Shown: positions 1 to 9,077 of the stretch, piece after piece
Layout: each line of letters begins with the position of its first letter
How positions within the stretch are numbered: position 1 is the stretch's first letter
Source of the DNA: CAZOWW01 sp964583765
GTDB lineage: Bacteria; Actinomycetota; Actinomycetes; Actinomycetales; Kineosporiaceae
Reading direction: 5' to 3'
Assembly: GCA_964583765.1 (NCBI GenBank)
Contig: CAZOWW010000042.1
Location: 1-39,645 of the forward strand
Length of the DNA stretch: 39,645 nucleotides
Made by a program: the position numbers and the translations under genes
Notes under the pieces: model-generated
Databases searched by the model: none
What the model was told of the DNA's origin: nothing
Seen by the model: the letters and a program-made list of their open reading frames with translations, nothing else

Positions 1-2
1 AG

Positions 3-50
3 GCACCCTTCGGCCAGTCCGTCTTCGCCGTGGGCCGCGTACCGGGCTGA
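3..50 (+). CDS. C-terminal tail of an upstream gene (partial)
   Basis: An open frame entering from the left edge reads APFGQSVFAVGRVPG and ends at TGA 48-50. It lacks its 5' part, so no family can be named. The only support is that it is open from the edge and points the same way as the next gene, which starts 137 bases downstream. The gap 51-187 shows no clear Shine-Dalgarno site or hairpin. It could equally be chance. Confidence 0.3.
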   Translation, partial: APFGQSVFAVGRVPG

Positions 51-187
51 CCCCGCCGCAGGGGCGCGTATCGAACTGATCTCGCCACAGGCCGCCAGCT
101 GGACTGAACCTGCGCCCTGGCTGGGAGTGGGCTCCGAGGTTGCCCTTCTGAGTTGTCCGGAACGCCAAGATCGAACAAGCTTCAATC

Positions 188-1240
188 ATGCCGGAGACAC
201 GATCGCGTACGGGCCAGGGCGGCACTCCCCCTCGGAACTGGCGGGAACGACTCCGCCGGGATCCGCGGCTCCATGATGTCGCCTGGGTGACCCTGCCGCT
301 GCGGGCGTTTCTCGGGGTGACTTTCCTGTACGCCGGATTCTCCAAGCTCACGGATCATCACTACCTCGACGGAAAGTCACCGCTCGGAGTTCGACAGCAG
401 ATGCTGCATGCGGCGGTGGGATCGCCGATCAGTGGGCTGGTGACTTTCAGCGCTCATCAGGCCACCGTGACCGGACTGTTGATCGCCTTCGGCGAGATCG
501 CGGCCGGACTTGGTGTCATGATCGGCCTGTGGACGAGGCTGGCGGCCACCGTGGGCCTACTGCTCGCGTTGTCGTTCTTCCTCACGGTGAGCTGGAAGAC
601 CACCCCCTACTACTTCGGTTCGGACATCGTGTTCGTCTTCGCCTGGACTCCCCTGCTGATCGGCGGAGACGGCGGGTTGCTCTCGGTCCAGTCCGTCCTG
701 CGCCGACGCGTTCGAGCCGACCTCGGCCTGTCGCCGACTCCGTCCGCCCAGGAACCATTGGCGGTCACCGATGAGGTGGGACGACGTGTTCTGCTGCGCA
801 GCGGCGCTCTGGCAGGCGCGCTCGGGTTCGTCATCGCTGTCACGGGAGGCCTGCTGACCAGGACTCGCCGTGGCGAGCGTTCCGCGCGGGCGACACCGCA
901 CCTGACACCGTCCAGCACCACTTCGGGGGGAGCCGGCTCGCAGACCTCGGGGCAGGCGATCGCCAAGGTCTCCGACCTGCAGGTCGGAGACGCCAAGAGC
1001 TTCACGGGTCCCGACGGCAACCCGGCGTGGCTCCTGCACCCGAGCACGGCGACCTTCACCGCGTTCAGCGCCGTCTGCACCCACCAGGGCTGCCCGGTCC
1101 AGTGGGCCGGAGGGCAGTTCCAGTGCCCGTGCCACGGGGCGACCTACGATGCGAACGGCCAGGTGACCGGCGGCCCGGCGCCGTCACCCCTTCAATCGAT
1201 CAACGTGAAGGTGATCGATGGCCAGGTGGTGGCGACCTGA
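188..1240 (+). CDS. DoxX-type membrane protein fused to a Rieske [2Fe-2S] domain
   Basis: The protein has 350 residues. Residues about 30-175 form a DoxX/DoxD-like four-helix membrane domain (hydrophobic runs near 36-52, 94-112, 117-135 and 145-160). A fifth hydrophobic segment at about 203-222 follows the pair RR199-200 and looks like an internal Tat-type anchor. Residues 258-350 are a Rieske domain with CTHQGC (297-302) and CPCH (313-316). C297, H299, C313 and H316 would bind the cluster, and C302/C315 are the disulphide pair of high-potential Rieske proteins. The cluster would therefore lie outside the membrane and pass electrons to or from a quinone-linked DoxX partner. The role is inferred; DoxX proteins are linked to quinone and thiosulfate redox chemistry. 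The start ATG has no strong SD, so an alternative start is possible. Confidence 0.85.
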   Translation: MPETRSRTGQGGTPPRNWRERLRRDPRLHDVAWVTLPLRAFLGVTFLYAGFSKLTDHHYLDGKSPLGVRQQMLHAAVGSPISGLVTFSAHQATVTGLLIAFGEIAAGLGVMIGLWTRLAATVGLLLALSFFLTVSWKTTPYYFGSDIVFVFAWTPLLIGGDGGLLSVQSVLRRRVRADLGLSPTPSAQEPLAVTDEVGRRVLLRSGALAGALGFVIAVTGGLLTRTRRGERSARATPHLTPSSTTSGGAGSQTSGQAIAKVSDLQVGDAKSFTGPDGNPAWLLHPSTATFTAFSAVCTHQGCPVQWAGGQFQCPCHGATYDANGQVTGGPAPSPLQSINVKVIDGQVVAT

Positions 1241-1328
1241 TCCCGCGGCACTTCACGTTTCCTCGCCTCGATTGAGGTAGGGTTTCATGAAGTCGGCGGG
1301 CGGTCCGTCGGTCAGGGAGGCGGTCAGC

Positions 1329-1982
1329 ATGTCCGTGCGGGTGCGCGTGGAGGCCGAGGCCGTGGACCGCCTGGCGGAGCTGGGGCTGAGCGTCGAGATC
1401 GTGCAGCGGACGATCCAACGCGCGGATGCCGAGGCGGCCCTGTGTACCCCGATGGATCCGCCGAGCATGGAGGGTTGGACCCGGTGGGGCCGAACGACGC
1501 GGTTCCTGCGCGAAGCACTCGTCCCCGCGGGGTGGACCTTCGACAACCCCCGCAATCTCGCCCGCACCGTCCATCCGAGTGGAGAGTTCGCCGTCGTGGC
1601 CACCTCCGGGGACGCGATGACCGGTCGAGCGCAGGGAAGACCGACCACGAGGAACCCGAAGGGGGAGGCGACCGAGCGGGCGGTCCAGGTCAACGAACAG
1701 CTGACCCTCGACCTGGGGAACCTCATCCGTCTCCCGGGGAGCGGCCGCACGGACGACACGTGGGATCTGCGCACCTGGTATCTGCTGTACTACGCCGACA
1801 GGGAGGAGTTCCGGGCCGAACTGTCCCTGCCTGCGACCATCCAGAACGGCTGGATCACCGACTGGATCGAACGCATCATCCTGCCGCCCCTGCCACGTCA
1901 GGACACCCCCGTGGCAGCCCCGGCCAGTCCTGACGACGAGGATCCCTTCGGCGAGATCGTCGTCGAGGTCAATCGGCGCTGA
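1329..1982 (+). CDS. Conserved unknown protein, partner of the XRE/ImmA gene
   Basis: The protein has 217 residues. I chose ATG 1329 over an in-frame ATG at 1287 because GGGAGG at 1315-1320 lies 8 bases upstream. The protein is soluble, with no signal peptide or membrane segment. It opens with a helical part (VEAEAVDRLAELGLSVEIVQ) and continues into a mixed alpha/beta body that includes HPSGEFAVVATSGD and ends in an acidic tail. I cannot assign a named domain. It stops 29 bases before the XRE/ImmA gene and is surely cotranscribed. From memory, this protein often travels with such peptidase-regulators in actinobacteria, which suggests it is the peptidase's substrate, antitoxin or effector. That is inference only. 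Confidence 0.75.
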   Translation: MSVRVRVEAEAVDRLAELGLSVEIVQRTIQRADAEAALCTPMDPPSMEGWTRWGRTTRFLREALVPAGWTFDNPRNLARTVHPSGEFAVVATSGDAMTGRAQGRPTTRNPKGEATERAVQVNEQLTLDLGNLIRLPGSGRTDDTWDLRTWYLLYYADREEFRAELSLPATIQNGWITDWIERIILPPLPRQDTPVAAPASPDDEDPFGEIVVEVNRR

Positions 1983-2011
1983 GTTTCGACAACGGAGAGG
2001 AGCCGCCGGTC

Positions 2012-3133
2012 ATGTTGACCCCCTCGCGGCTGGCGGTCGCCCGCAAACGCCAGGGGTTGACGCTGACCAGGTTGGCTGAGTTGACCGGCCTGAGCACTCG
2101 CAGCCTCTCGCTGTACGAGAACGGCCATCAGAGTCCTTCGGAGGAAACCCTGAGCGGGCTGGCGACCGCCCTGGGCGTAAAGATCACCTTCCTCACCGGG
2201 ACCGATCTGGAAGAGATCCCCCAGGACGCGGTGAGCTTCCGGGCCCTGAGCAAGATGACGGCCCGTCAACGCGACCGCGCCCTCGGTGCGGGTCGGATCG
2301 CCCTGCTCATCGACGACTGGATCGAGACCCGTTTCACCCTGCCCGCGTCGGACGTGCCCACGCTGACCGGCTACGACCCCGAGGCTGCCGCGGATGTGGT
2401 CCGTGCCCGTTGGGGCCTGGGTACCCGTCCGGTCAGGAACGTGCTGCACCTGCTGGAGGCCCACGGGGTTCGCGTGTACTCCCTGACCAGTCACAATCGT
2501 GAGTTGGACGCCTTCTCGCTGTACTGGCACAGCCGGCCGTTCGTCTTCCTGTCCACCGACAAGTCCGGTGAGAGAGGTCGCTTCGACGCCGCTCATGAAC
2601 TGGGCCACCTCGTTCTCCACGGAGAGCACGAGGTTCCCCACCGGGAGACTCAGCCTCCCCAGCGCCCATCGGCCGAAGCCGATGCCAACCGTTTCGCCGC
2701 TGCCTTCCTCATGCCCCGCGCCAGCATCCTCGCCCACAATCTCTACGGGGCCGGCCCGGAGCGCATCCTCACGGCCAAGGCCACCTGGAACGTTGCCGCC
2801 ATGGCACTGACCCACCGACTCCACGAGCTTGAGTTGCTCACCGAATGGGGATACCGCACCGCCTGCATCCAGCTATCACGCCTGGGATATCGCAACAGCG
2901 AGCCCCACGGCATCCCCCGGGAGTCCTCCCAACTCCTGGCCAAGGTCTTCCGTTCGCTCCGCGACGACGGCACAACTCCCGCCAAGATCGCCGCCGACGT
3001 CGGCATCAGCGTGGACGAACTTCACGCCCACGTCTTCGGCCTCACCCTCACCGCTGTCGATGGCCACGCCGCCCCCACCATCGGGGGTCCCCATGGTCAC
3101 CTCAGTCCGGTGCCCCCGGTCAGGGGACGGTAG
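2012..3133 (+). CDS. XRE-family regulator with ImmA/IrrE metallopeptidase domain
   Basis: The protein has 373 residues. Residues about 3-60 are a Cro/C1-type HTH (LAVARKRQGLTLTRLAELTG, then LSLYENGHQSPS). The middle contains the zinc peptidase motif HELGH at 195-199, inside RFDAAHELGHLVLHGE. A downstream acidic stretch EADANRFAAAFLMP supplies the third zinc ligand typical of ImmA/IrrE. The C-terminal 80 residues look helical, with a second HTH-like stretch (PAKIAADVGISVDELHAHVFG). Such proteins bind operators and cleave or inactivate a partner regulator upon stress; ImmA of ICEBs1 and IrrE/PprI are the known examples. GGAGAGGAG precedes ATG 2012. The gene is preceded at 29 bases by an unknown partner gene and followed by a frameshifted gene, so this may be a small stress or defence module. 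Confidence 0.88.
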   Translation: MLTPSRLAVARKRQGLTLTRLAELTGLSTRSLSLYENGHQSPSEETLSGLATALGVKITFLTGTDLEEIPQDAVSFRALSKMTARQRDRALGAGRIALLIDDWIETRFTLPASDVPTLTGYDPEAAADVVRARWGLGTRPVRNVLHLLEAHGVRVYSLTSHNRELDAFSLYWHSRPFVFLSTDKSGERGRFDAAHELGHLVLHGEHEVPHRETQPPQRPSAEADANRFAAAFLMPRASILAHNLYGAGPERILTAKATWNVAAMALTHRLHELELLTEWGYRTACIQLSRLGYRNSEPHGIPRESSQLLAKVFRSLRDDGTTPAKIAADVGISVDELHAHVFGLTLTAVDGHAAPTIGGPHGHLSPVPPVRGR

Positions 3134-3304
3134 CGATATCTGGGTGCAGGAGCGCGGAGAGGTGTCCAAGGCCTGCCCTTGAGACAGTAAGCACGGGGAT
3201 CGCCGCGATCTTCTCGGCGTCAAGGGCAGCCCAGCCCGAGGGCAGACCGGTGGATCGACGGGGCGATCCGCACGGGATGACGGCCACGCTGCCGGCGACC
3301 GTGG
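3134..3304. other. Intergenic gap, no gene seen
   Basis: This 171-base gap separates the XRE/ImmA gene from the frameshifted gene. It holds a short inverted repeat around GATCGCCGCGATC near 3199-3211 but no convincing promoter or terminator. Confidence 0.4.
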
Positions 3305-4505
3305 ATGCTCGACCAAGCTCACCTGGCCGGGTTCGACCTCGATCCCGTCCTTCCGCGGGCGTCGGAAGAGCGCGTCCGCAGGGACTACCGAGGAGTGGTC
3401 CGCGCGCCGGTCGATCCGGTCACTGCCCACTCGGTCGATGCGCTGCGGGCGGACTACGACCTGGCGCGCGCGAAGGTCCTGGGTGTGGCGGTGGAACGGG
3501 TGGGGAGCGATCACCTGTCCGGGTGGCTTCGCCTGGACGTCCCTCGCCTGTACCCCACCCCGATGCCGTCCGAGGGCCGGGCGGAGTTGCAGATCCACCT
3601 CACCGATGTCACGCAGGTGAGATTCGATGCCGCCGACGACGTGGGGGCCGTCCTCAGCAGCGAGACCGGGGAAGTCAGGATCGATATCGGCACCAGCGGC
3701 ACCCTGCGTGCGCGGTCGGGGACGACCATGATCGACGACGCGTGGTGGGACCTGTCGGCAGCGGGCCGTATTGCCGACGACCAGACTCCTCCCCTGCGCA
3801 GGACTGGTCGTGATCGTGGGCCACGCGGTCTCGGGTCCGTGTCCGATTCGGTGATCGTGGCGGCCGAACTGGTGCGTTGGGCAATGCTGGAGATCCGGAG
3901 CGTGCGGTACCCCCGCAGGGTCGGGGGCGTGCCTGTCCAGGCCCTGCGCCGCAACGTGAACGGCGCGGGTGCGGATGTGTTGTCGGCGGGAGCTCACCGG
4001 CTCTCCTCGAGCCAGGAACTGGCGTTTCGTCGTCTGGTGGAGCAGTGGTGCGAGCGGAGCCGGCCGAATCTCGCCGGCTGGTGCGCGGCCATCCTGCGGC
4101 AGACCGCGGACTGGCGCCGGCTCACCTCCCCCACCGCATCCTGGGTCCACGGGCTCGTCGCAGACCTGGACGCCGCAACGGTGACGGACCAACGCCCCCC
4201 CAGCGCCCTTGCCCGCCCACCCGGAGCTGCGACTGGTCGAGTACATCGCCGCGCACACCCGTCTCGACACCGCGTTTCCGGCTTCGGCCGTCATCAACCT
4301 CGCGGCACCGTCCCCCTTCGACGATCCGACCATCCCCCGGTGGAGCCTGCGCGCGGCAGACTTCACCGCCGTCAGCGCCCTGCGCCTGGACACCACCGCA
4401 TTCGGCGCCCCTGGGCGACTCTGCCAGTCAGGGTCGACGTCCGACCGAACCCTGACCCTCGCCGGGGGTGCCTTCACCCTGCAGGGGACCGAGGTCAACA
4501 GGTGA
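3305..4505 (+). pseudogene. Unknown protein gene broken by a frameshift at a C7 run
   Basis: The coding frame runs from ATG 3305 to about 4194 (ending ATVTDQRPP) and then makes no sense, while sensible protein resumes one frame over (PAHPELRLVEYIAAHT...) to TGA 4503-4505. The switch lies at seven consecutive C at 4195-4201. Removing one C gives one uninterrupted protein of 399 residues. The product resembles no family I know. It has a charged N-terminal half, a WCERSRPNLAGWCAAILRQT helix region and a C-terminal part rich in small beta-type segments. No signal peptide or membrane segment is seen. It follows the XRE/ImmA gene in the same direction. The break may be a real pseudogene, programmed or phase-variable slippage, or a sequencing error in a homopolymer. 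I cannot tell which. Confidence 0.65.
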
Positions 4506-4643
4506 CTCGGCTCGCGAGGTGACCGCCGGGCAGTTCCTCCCGCGAGGCCCGCGGCGCCTGGTCGGGTTCAGATCTGACTCGAACGGCCGATGTATCTGAT
4601 GGGTTCATCGGGGGGAGGAAGCGAACTGCGGGCAGGAGGGGCC

Positions 4644-6662
4644 ATGGGCGACGACGTGGTTGGTCGCCCTGTGATGGCCTTGGTGAAGTTCATCTCCGAC
4701 TACCAGGTCCAGGTGCTCTCGGGCATAGCCGCGACCTTGGCTGAACGGCGCCTGCCGCTGCTGGTTGTGGCCATCGACGGCTTCGAGGCGGAGACCACCC
4801 CGGAGGTCGTGCTCGATCTCATCCGGCGAGGAGTGCCGCGGGGGGTGATCGCCCTGGCTGATGTCGTGGCGTTCCGCAGACCTGACCTGGCGCAGGTGTT
4901 GTCCGAGACCAGCCTCCCGATCGTCAGCGTGGGGATGAGGTTCGGATCCACGCCGCTCGTTCACGGTGACAGCGTCGTGGGGATGCGGGCGCTGATGGGA
5001 CACCTGTTCGACGAGTGCGGGGTGAACCGGGTGGTCCTGGTGCGCGGGTTTCCCGACTACGTCGACTCGGTGGCCCGGGAACGGGTGTACCGCAAGGAGT
5101 GCGCCGTGCGGGGTATCGCCGTCGACGAGGACCTGGTGGTCGACGGCCTGTTCCAGACCAAGCCGGCCTACGACCGATTGCGGGAGCTGCTGGGGCGGCG
5201 TCAGGACTTCGAGGCGGTGGTCGCGTTCAACGATGCGATGGCCTTCGGGGCTCTGTCCGCTTTGACCGATCACGGGTTGCGGGTGCCGGAGGACGTGCTG
5301 CTCAGCGGGTTCGACAACGTGCGGGACTCCGCCGCGAGCTGGCCGCCCCTGACCACCGTTGACGCGCACCTGGAGGACCAGGGCGCCCGCGCCGCCGACC
5401 TGCTGCTGCGCCTGCTGGAGGGGCACCCGTGTCCGGGTGACGTCCAGATCCCCTCCCAGCTCGCCGTCCGGATCTCCACCGTCCCGGGCGAGTCAGCTGC
5501 CGCGCGTGCCATGACGTCGGCACGCGCCCTCCAGGCACGCGTGGTCGTGCACGAGCTCGCCATGGAGGTCCGCACCGTCATGGCCAACTGCGACACGATC
5601 GCCGAGGTCACCGCGGCCTTGGGCAGATACCTTGCTCAGGTCGGGGTCCGCAGGTGTTTCCTCGGTTTGGACCGGCCCAGCGGTTCCTCGGGCGGCGACC
5701 GCGCCGACGCCCCCGGGCATCCCACCCGACTCGCGTTCAGCTACCGGGACGGGCAGGTCGAAGAGCCCACCGGCGAGGACTTCGCCCGGCACGACCTGCT
5801 CCCGCCGTCCCTGCGTCATGAGCTGGACCAGGGAGGTCTGCTGCTGCAGCCGTTGTCCATCGACGGCCGTGAGCGGGGGTACCTGCTGTACGACGCCAAC
5901 ACCGGATGCCCGGTTCTGATCGAGGCCCTGCGGATCGAGCTACCCCAGGCCGTCGAGATGGTGTTCAGCTCGCAGGAACTCACCCACCGCACGGCGATGC
6001 TCGAGCGGCTGGTCACTCGGCGCACCCGCGAGCTGGAACGGGTCCGCGCCGATCTGCAGCGCTCGGTGATGCGCGACGGTCTGACCGGCATCGCGAACCG
6101 CAGGGCGTTCGAGAACGTGCTCGCACAGGCCTGCCACTCCGACGGGCAAGGGTCCATCGCGCTGCTGATGGTCGACGTGGACCTGTTCAAGGCCTACAAC
6201 GACCACTACGGCCACCTGGCCGGCGACGACGCTCTCAAGACCGTCGCGGAGTGCCTGGTCCGATCGGTCCGCGGGTCGCAGGACCTGGCATGCCGGTACG
6301 GCGGTGAGGAGTTCGCCGTCGTCCTGCCTGACTGCGACCTCGACGGCGCGCTGGGCGTCGCGCGTCGCTTCTCGGACCTGCTCGCACACGCGGCCATCGT
6401 GCACGCCGCCTCATCAGTGGCCTCGGTGGTCACCGCCAGCATCGGAGTCGCGTCCACGGCGATCACGCCCGACGTCGACCTGGCCGACCTCGTCGCCGCC
6501 GCCGACCGCGCCCTGTACCAGGCCAAGAGCAAGGGCCGGAACCAGATCGCGCACGCCGACGAGGGCCCACGCGCCGTTCCCCGGCAACGCCGTGCCGGGT
6601 CGCAGACCCCACAAGGCGCAGTCGCGGCCGGGGGCGACCCGGCCGACACGTCGTATCCGTGA
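4644..6662 (+). CDS. LacI-type sensor / GAF-like / GGDEF diguanylate cyclase (copy 1)
   Basis: The protein has 672 residues. ATG 4644 is preferred over ATG 4590 because AGGAGG sits at 4634-4639 and because the paralogue downstream starts at the matching place. Residues about 8-290 are a LacI/periplasmic-binding-protein-like sensor, with VVAFNDAMAFGALSALTDHGLRVPED and SGFDNV as typical motifs. It has neither the N-terminal DNA-binding HTH nor a signal peptide, so it should sense a cytoplasmic ligand, probably a sugar or metabolite. Residues about 300-450 resemble a GAF-like fold, 455-485 form a coiled coil, and about 490-640 are a GGDEF domain with DGLTGIANRRAF and the active site GGEEF at 553-557. 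It would make c-di-GMP from two GTP. The usual inhibitory RxxD site is not present at its standard spacing. It forms an operon with the next gene, 27 bases away. Confidence 0.88.
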   Translation: MGDDVVGRPVMALVKFISDYQVQVLSGIAATLAERRLPLLVVAIDGFEAETTPEVVLDLIRRGVPRGVIALADVVAFRRPDLAQVLSETSLPIVSVGMRFGSTPLVHGDSVVGMRALMGHLFDECGVNRVVLVRGFPDYVDSVARERVYRKECAVRGIAVDEDLVVDGLFQTKPAYDRLRELLGRRQDFEAVVAFNDAMAFGALSALTDHGLRVPEDVLLSGFDNVRDSAASWPPLTTVDAHLEDQGARAADLLLRLLEGHPCPGDVQIPSQLAVRISTVPGESAAARAMTSARALQARVVVHELAMEVRTVMANCDTIAEVTAALGRYLAQVGVRRCFLGLDRPSGSSGGDRADAPGHPTRLAFSYRDGQVEEPTGEDFARHDLLPPSLRHELDQGGLLLQPLSIDGRERGYLLYDANTGCPVLIEALRIELPQAVEMVFSSQELTHRTAMLERLVTRRTRELERVRADLQRSVMRDGLTGIANRRAFENVLAQACHSDGQGSIALLMVDVDLFKAYNDHYGHLAGDDALKTVAECLVRSVRGSQDLACRYGGEEFAVVLPDCDLDGALGVARRFSDLLAHAAIVHAASSVASVVTASIGVASTAITPDVDLADLVAAADRALYQAKSKGRNQIAHADEGPRAVPRQRRAGSQTPQGAVAAGGDPADTSYP

Positions 6663-6689
6663 TCACCCTCGGGGAACGGAGTGCAAGTC

Positions 6690-8702
6690 ATGCACGATGG
6701 CACCGTCCGACCCGTGGTGGCCGTGGTGGCCGGGATAGACGACTACCACGTCCAGGTCCTGGCGGGCATCGCCAAGACACTGGACGCCCAGACGATTCCC
6801 CTGCTGGTCGTCACGATCAATGGCTCCACCGCCAAGAGCCTGCCGCAGATCGTCGTGGATCTGCTGGACCGGCGCGTGCCACGTGGAGTCATCGCGCTGA
6901 TGGACGGCGCGCTGTCCTGCAGAACCGACCTGGCCCCACTCCTGGCCGCGGCGGACCTTCCCGTCGTGACCCTGGTCGGGAAGCTGGGCGACGCCCCGCG
7001 GATACGCGGCGACAACGTGACGGGGATGCGGGCCCTGTTGGGCCACCTGCTTGACACCTGCGGCGTACGACGCCCGGTCCTGGTGCGCGGGGTCCCGGGG
7101 CTCGTCGACTCGGAGATCCGCGAATCGATCTTCCGCGAGGAATGCGCCCACCGCGGTGTTGCTGTCGACGAAGACCTCGTCGTCGACGGCTGGTTCCGAG
7201 CGAAGACGACGTTCGACCGGATGCGGGACCTACTGCTGCGCCGCCAGGACTTCGACGCAGTGGTGGCCCTGAACGACCTGTCGGCCTTCGGATGCCTGTC
7301 CGCGTTGGCCGACCACGGACTGCGCGTCCCCGAGGACGTGCTGGTCAGCGGCTTCGACAACGTCCACGACTCCGCTGTCACCTGGCCGCCCCTGACCACG
7401 GTCGATCAACACCTGGAGGAGCAGGGCTGCCGGGCCGCCGAGCTGTTGCTGTCCCTGCTGGACGGGCGCCCCTGCCCGCAGGACGACCAGGTCCCCTCCC
7501 AACTCGTCGTCCGCACCTCCACTGCCCAGGGTGCTCTGGACACCCACCCCGTCATGGCACCGGCCCGGGCACTGCAGGCCCGGGTGACCCTCCAGGAGTT
7601 CGCCGTACAGATCAGCTGGACGATGGCCAAGTGCCGGAGCGTCGCCGACGTCGTCGCGGCACTGGACCCGTGCCTGGCCCAACTCGGGATCGACCGTTGC
7701 TTCCTCTGCCTCACCCAGCCTCCCGGCGCCGAGGATCCGAAGGCGCCGCACCCGACCACCCTGGCCTTCAGTTATCGCGACGGCCACGCGGAGGACATCG
7801 CGGAGGACGTGTTCCCCCACCACGAACTGCTCCCACCCTCACTGCGCCACGAACTCGACCGCGGCGGTCTGCTGCTCCTGCCGCTGTCGGCGAATGGCCG
7901 CGAACGTGGGTACCTGCTCTACGACACGAACACCACCTCCCACGGACTGACCGAGATACTCAGGATGGACGTGCCGCGGATCGTCGAGATGGTCTGCGGC
8001 TCCCAGGAGCTGAAGAAGCGCGCCGCCGGCCTGGAACGCCTCGTCACCCAGCGCACCCGCGAACTCGCCCGCGCCAATGCCGAACTCCAGCGCTCCGCCA
8101 TGCGCGACGGCCTCACCGGCATCGCCAACCGCCGTGCCTTCGAGACCTTCCTCCACGAGACCTGCCACGCCAACCCGCGAGCCGAACCGCACCAGACAGA
8201 CCCCAGTCACGACCATCCTCAACAACCAGGACCGAACCCGGCAGACGCACCCAGCCGGTCCATCGCCCTGCTCATGATCGACGTGGACACGTTCAAGACC
8301 TACAACGACCACTACGGCCACATCGCCGGCGACGACGCCCTACGCACCATCGCCACCTGCCTGGACCGCTCCCTACGCGGCGCCCACGACCTGGCCTGCC
8401 GCTACGGCGGCGAGGAATTCGCCGTCATCCTGCCCAACGCCGACCTGACCTGCGCCCTGGCCATCGCCCACCGCTTCGCCGACCTGCTCGCCACAGCGGC
8501 CATCCCGCACGAAGCCTCCCCCATTGCCCCCATGGTCACCGTCAGCATCGGCGTCACCGCTACTACCCTCACCCCCCACCTGACCCCCGCCGACCTCATC
8601 GCCGCCGCCGACCACGCCCTCTACCAAGCCAAGTCCCAGGGCCGCAACCGCATCGTCACCGCAGCCGACGCCGGCACACAGACTTGCCGACAAGCCCGGT
8701 GA
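6690..8702 (+). CDS. LacI-type sensor / GAF-like / GGDEF diguanylate cyclase (copy 2)
   Basis: The protein has 670 residues and is a clear tandem paralogue of the preceding gene over its whole length. ATG 6690 is preferred to GTG 6681 because GGAACGGAG ends 8 bases before it. It has the same order: HTH-less LacI-like sensor, GAF-like domain with LLPPSLRHELDRGG and RERGYLLYD shared with copy 1, coiled coil (LERLVTQRTRELARANAELQR) and GGDEF domain with GGEEF at 573-577. It differs by an insertion of about 25-30 hydrophilic residues (rich in P, H, D and Q, around nt 8170-8255) between the first GGDEF helix and the SIALLMIDVD strand. Here too the RxxD inhibitory site is off-register (RGAHD). The two paralogues probably respond to different ligands or heterodimerise. 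Confidence 0.88.
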   Translation: MHDGTVRPVVAVVAGIDDYHVQVLAGIAKTLDAQTIPLLVVTINGSTAKSLPQIVVDLLDRRVPRGVIALMDGALSCRTDLAPLLAAADLPVVTLVGKLGDAPRIRGDNVTGMRALLGHLLDTCGVRRPVLVRGVPGLVDSEIRESIFREECAHRGVAVDEDLVVDGWFRAKTTFDRMRDLLLRRQDFDAVVALNDLSAFGCLSALADHGLRVPEDVLVSGFDNVHDSAVTWPPLTTVDQHLEEQGCRAAELLLSLLDGRPCPQDDQVPSQLVVRTSTAQGALDTHPVMAPARALQARVTLQEFAVQISWTMAKCRSVADVVAALDPCLAQLGIDRCFLCLTQPPGAEDPKAPHPTTLAFSYRDGHAEDIAEDVFPHHELLPPSLRHELDRGGLLLLPLSANGRERGYLLYDTNTTSHGLTEILRMDVPRIVEMVCGSQELKKRAAGLERLVTQRTRELARANAELQRSAMRDGLTGIANRRAFETFLHETCHANPRAEPHQTDPSHDHPQQPGPNPADAPSRSIALLMIDVDTFKTYNDHYGHIAGDDALRTIATCLDRSLRGAHDLACRYGGEEFAVILPNADLTCALAIAHRFADLLATAAIPHEASPIAPMVTVSIGVTATTLTPHLTPADLIAAADHALYQAKSQGRNRIVTAADAGTQTCRQAR

Positions 8703-8791
8703 GGGATCTCATGGCTGCGGCCGAGAGCTTCCGCCAGGGGCCGGAACCGGCCGGAACCCAGGGACCGGACCAAGCCCCCGACGCAAACGAC

Positions 8792-8821
8792 AGCAGGCCC
8801 GCCGCGAACGGCGAGCCTGCT
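8792..8821. terminator. Hairpin terminator after the cyclase operon
   Basis: AGCAGGC (8792-8798) pairs with GCCTGCT (8815-8821) and CGCCG with CGGCG inside, with one mismatch and a CGAA loop. No T-run follows, as is common in actinobacteria. It lies 90 bases after the second cyclase gene and 69 bases before the element edge. It may serve the cyclase operon, and before integration it probably also served the oppositely directed tRNA-Ala. Confidence 0.6.
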
Positions 8822-8888
8822 ACTCGGAGCACTATGGCACCCCTGCTCCGTCCCGCCCTTGCGGGCGAGGGTTGGAGTAAGGCCGCCA

Positions 8889-8933
<45 letters not shown>

Positions 8934-9018
8934 CAACAGGCCCGATAGCCGTCGGGGGCCATATGCCCAGGTCGACCGCCTTCTAGGGCCGCTGACGGCC
9001 GTACGCAATCGCGGTGGT

Positions 9019-9043
9019 TGCTGTACTCCCCTGCTGTACTTCG
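9019..9043. other. Candidate integrase arm sites, left end
   Basis: TGCTGTACT (9019-9027) and TGCTGTACTTCG (9032-9043) lie 86-110 bases inside the left core. The same words occur near the right core at 18507-18527, in the same orientation. Repeated short words at both ends of an integrated element are typical of arm-type recombinase binding sites. Confidence 0.5.
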
Positions 9044-9077
9044 AGGCCCACGCTGACCTCCGGCCGCCGGCCGCATG

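Noticed and set aside
2876..4498. 540-codon leftward open frame
   Set aside because: It is antisense to the XRE/ImmA end and the frameshifted gene; its sequence lacks domain motifs.
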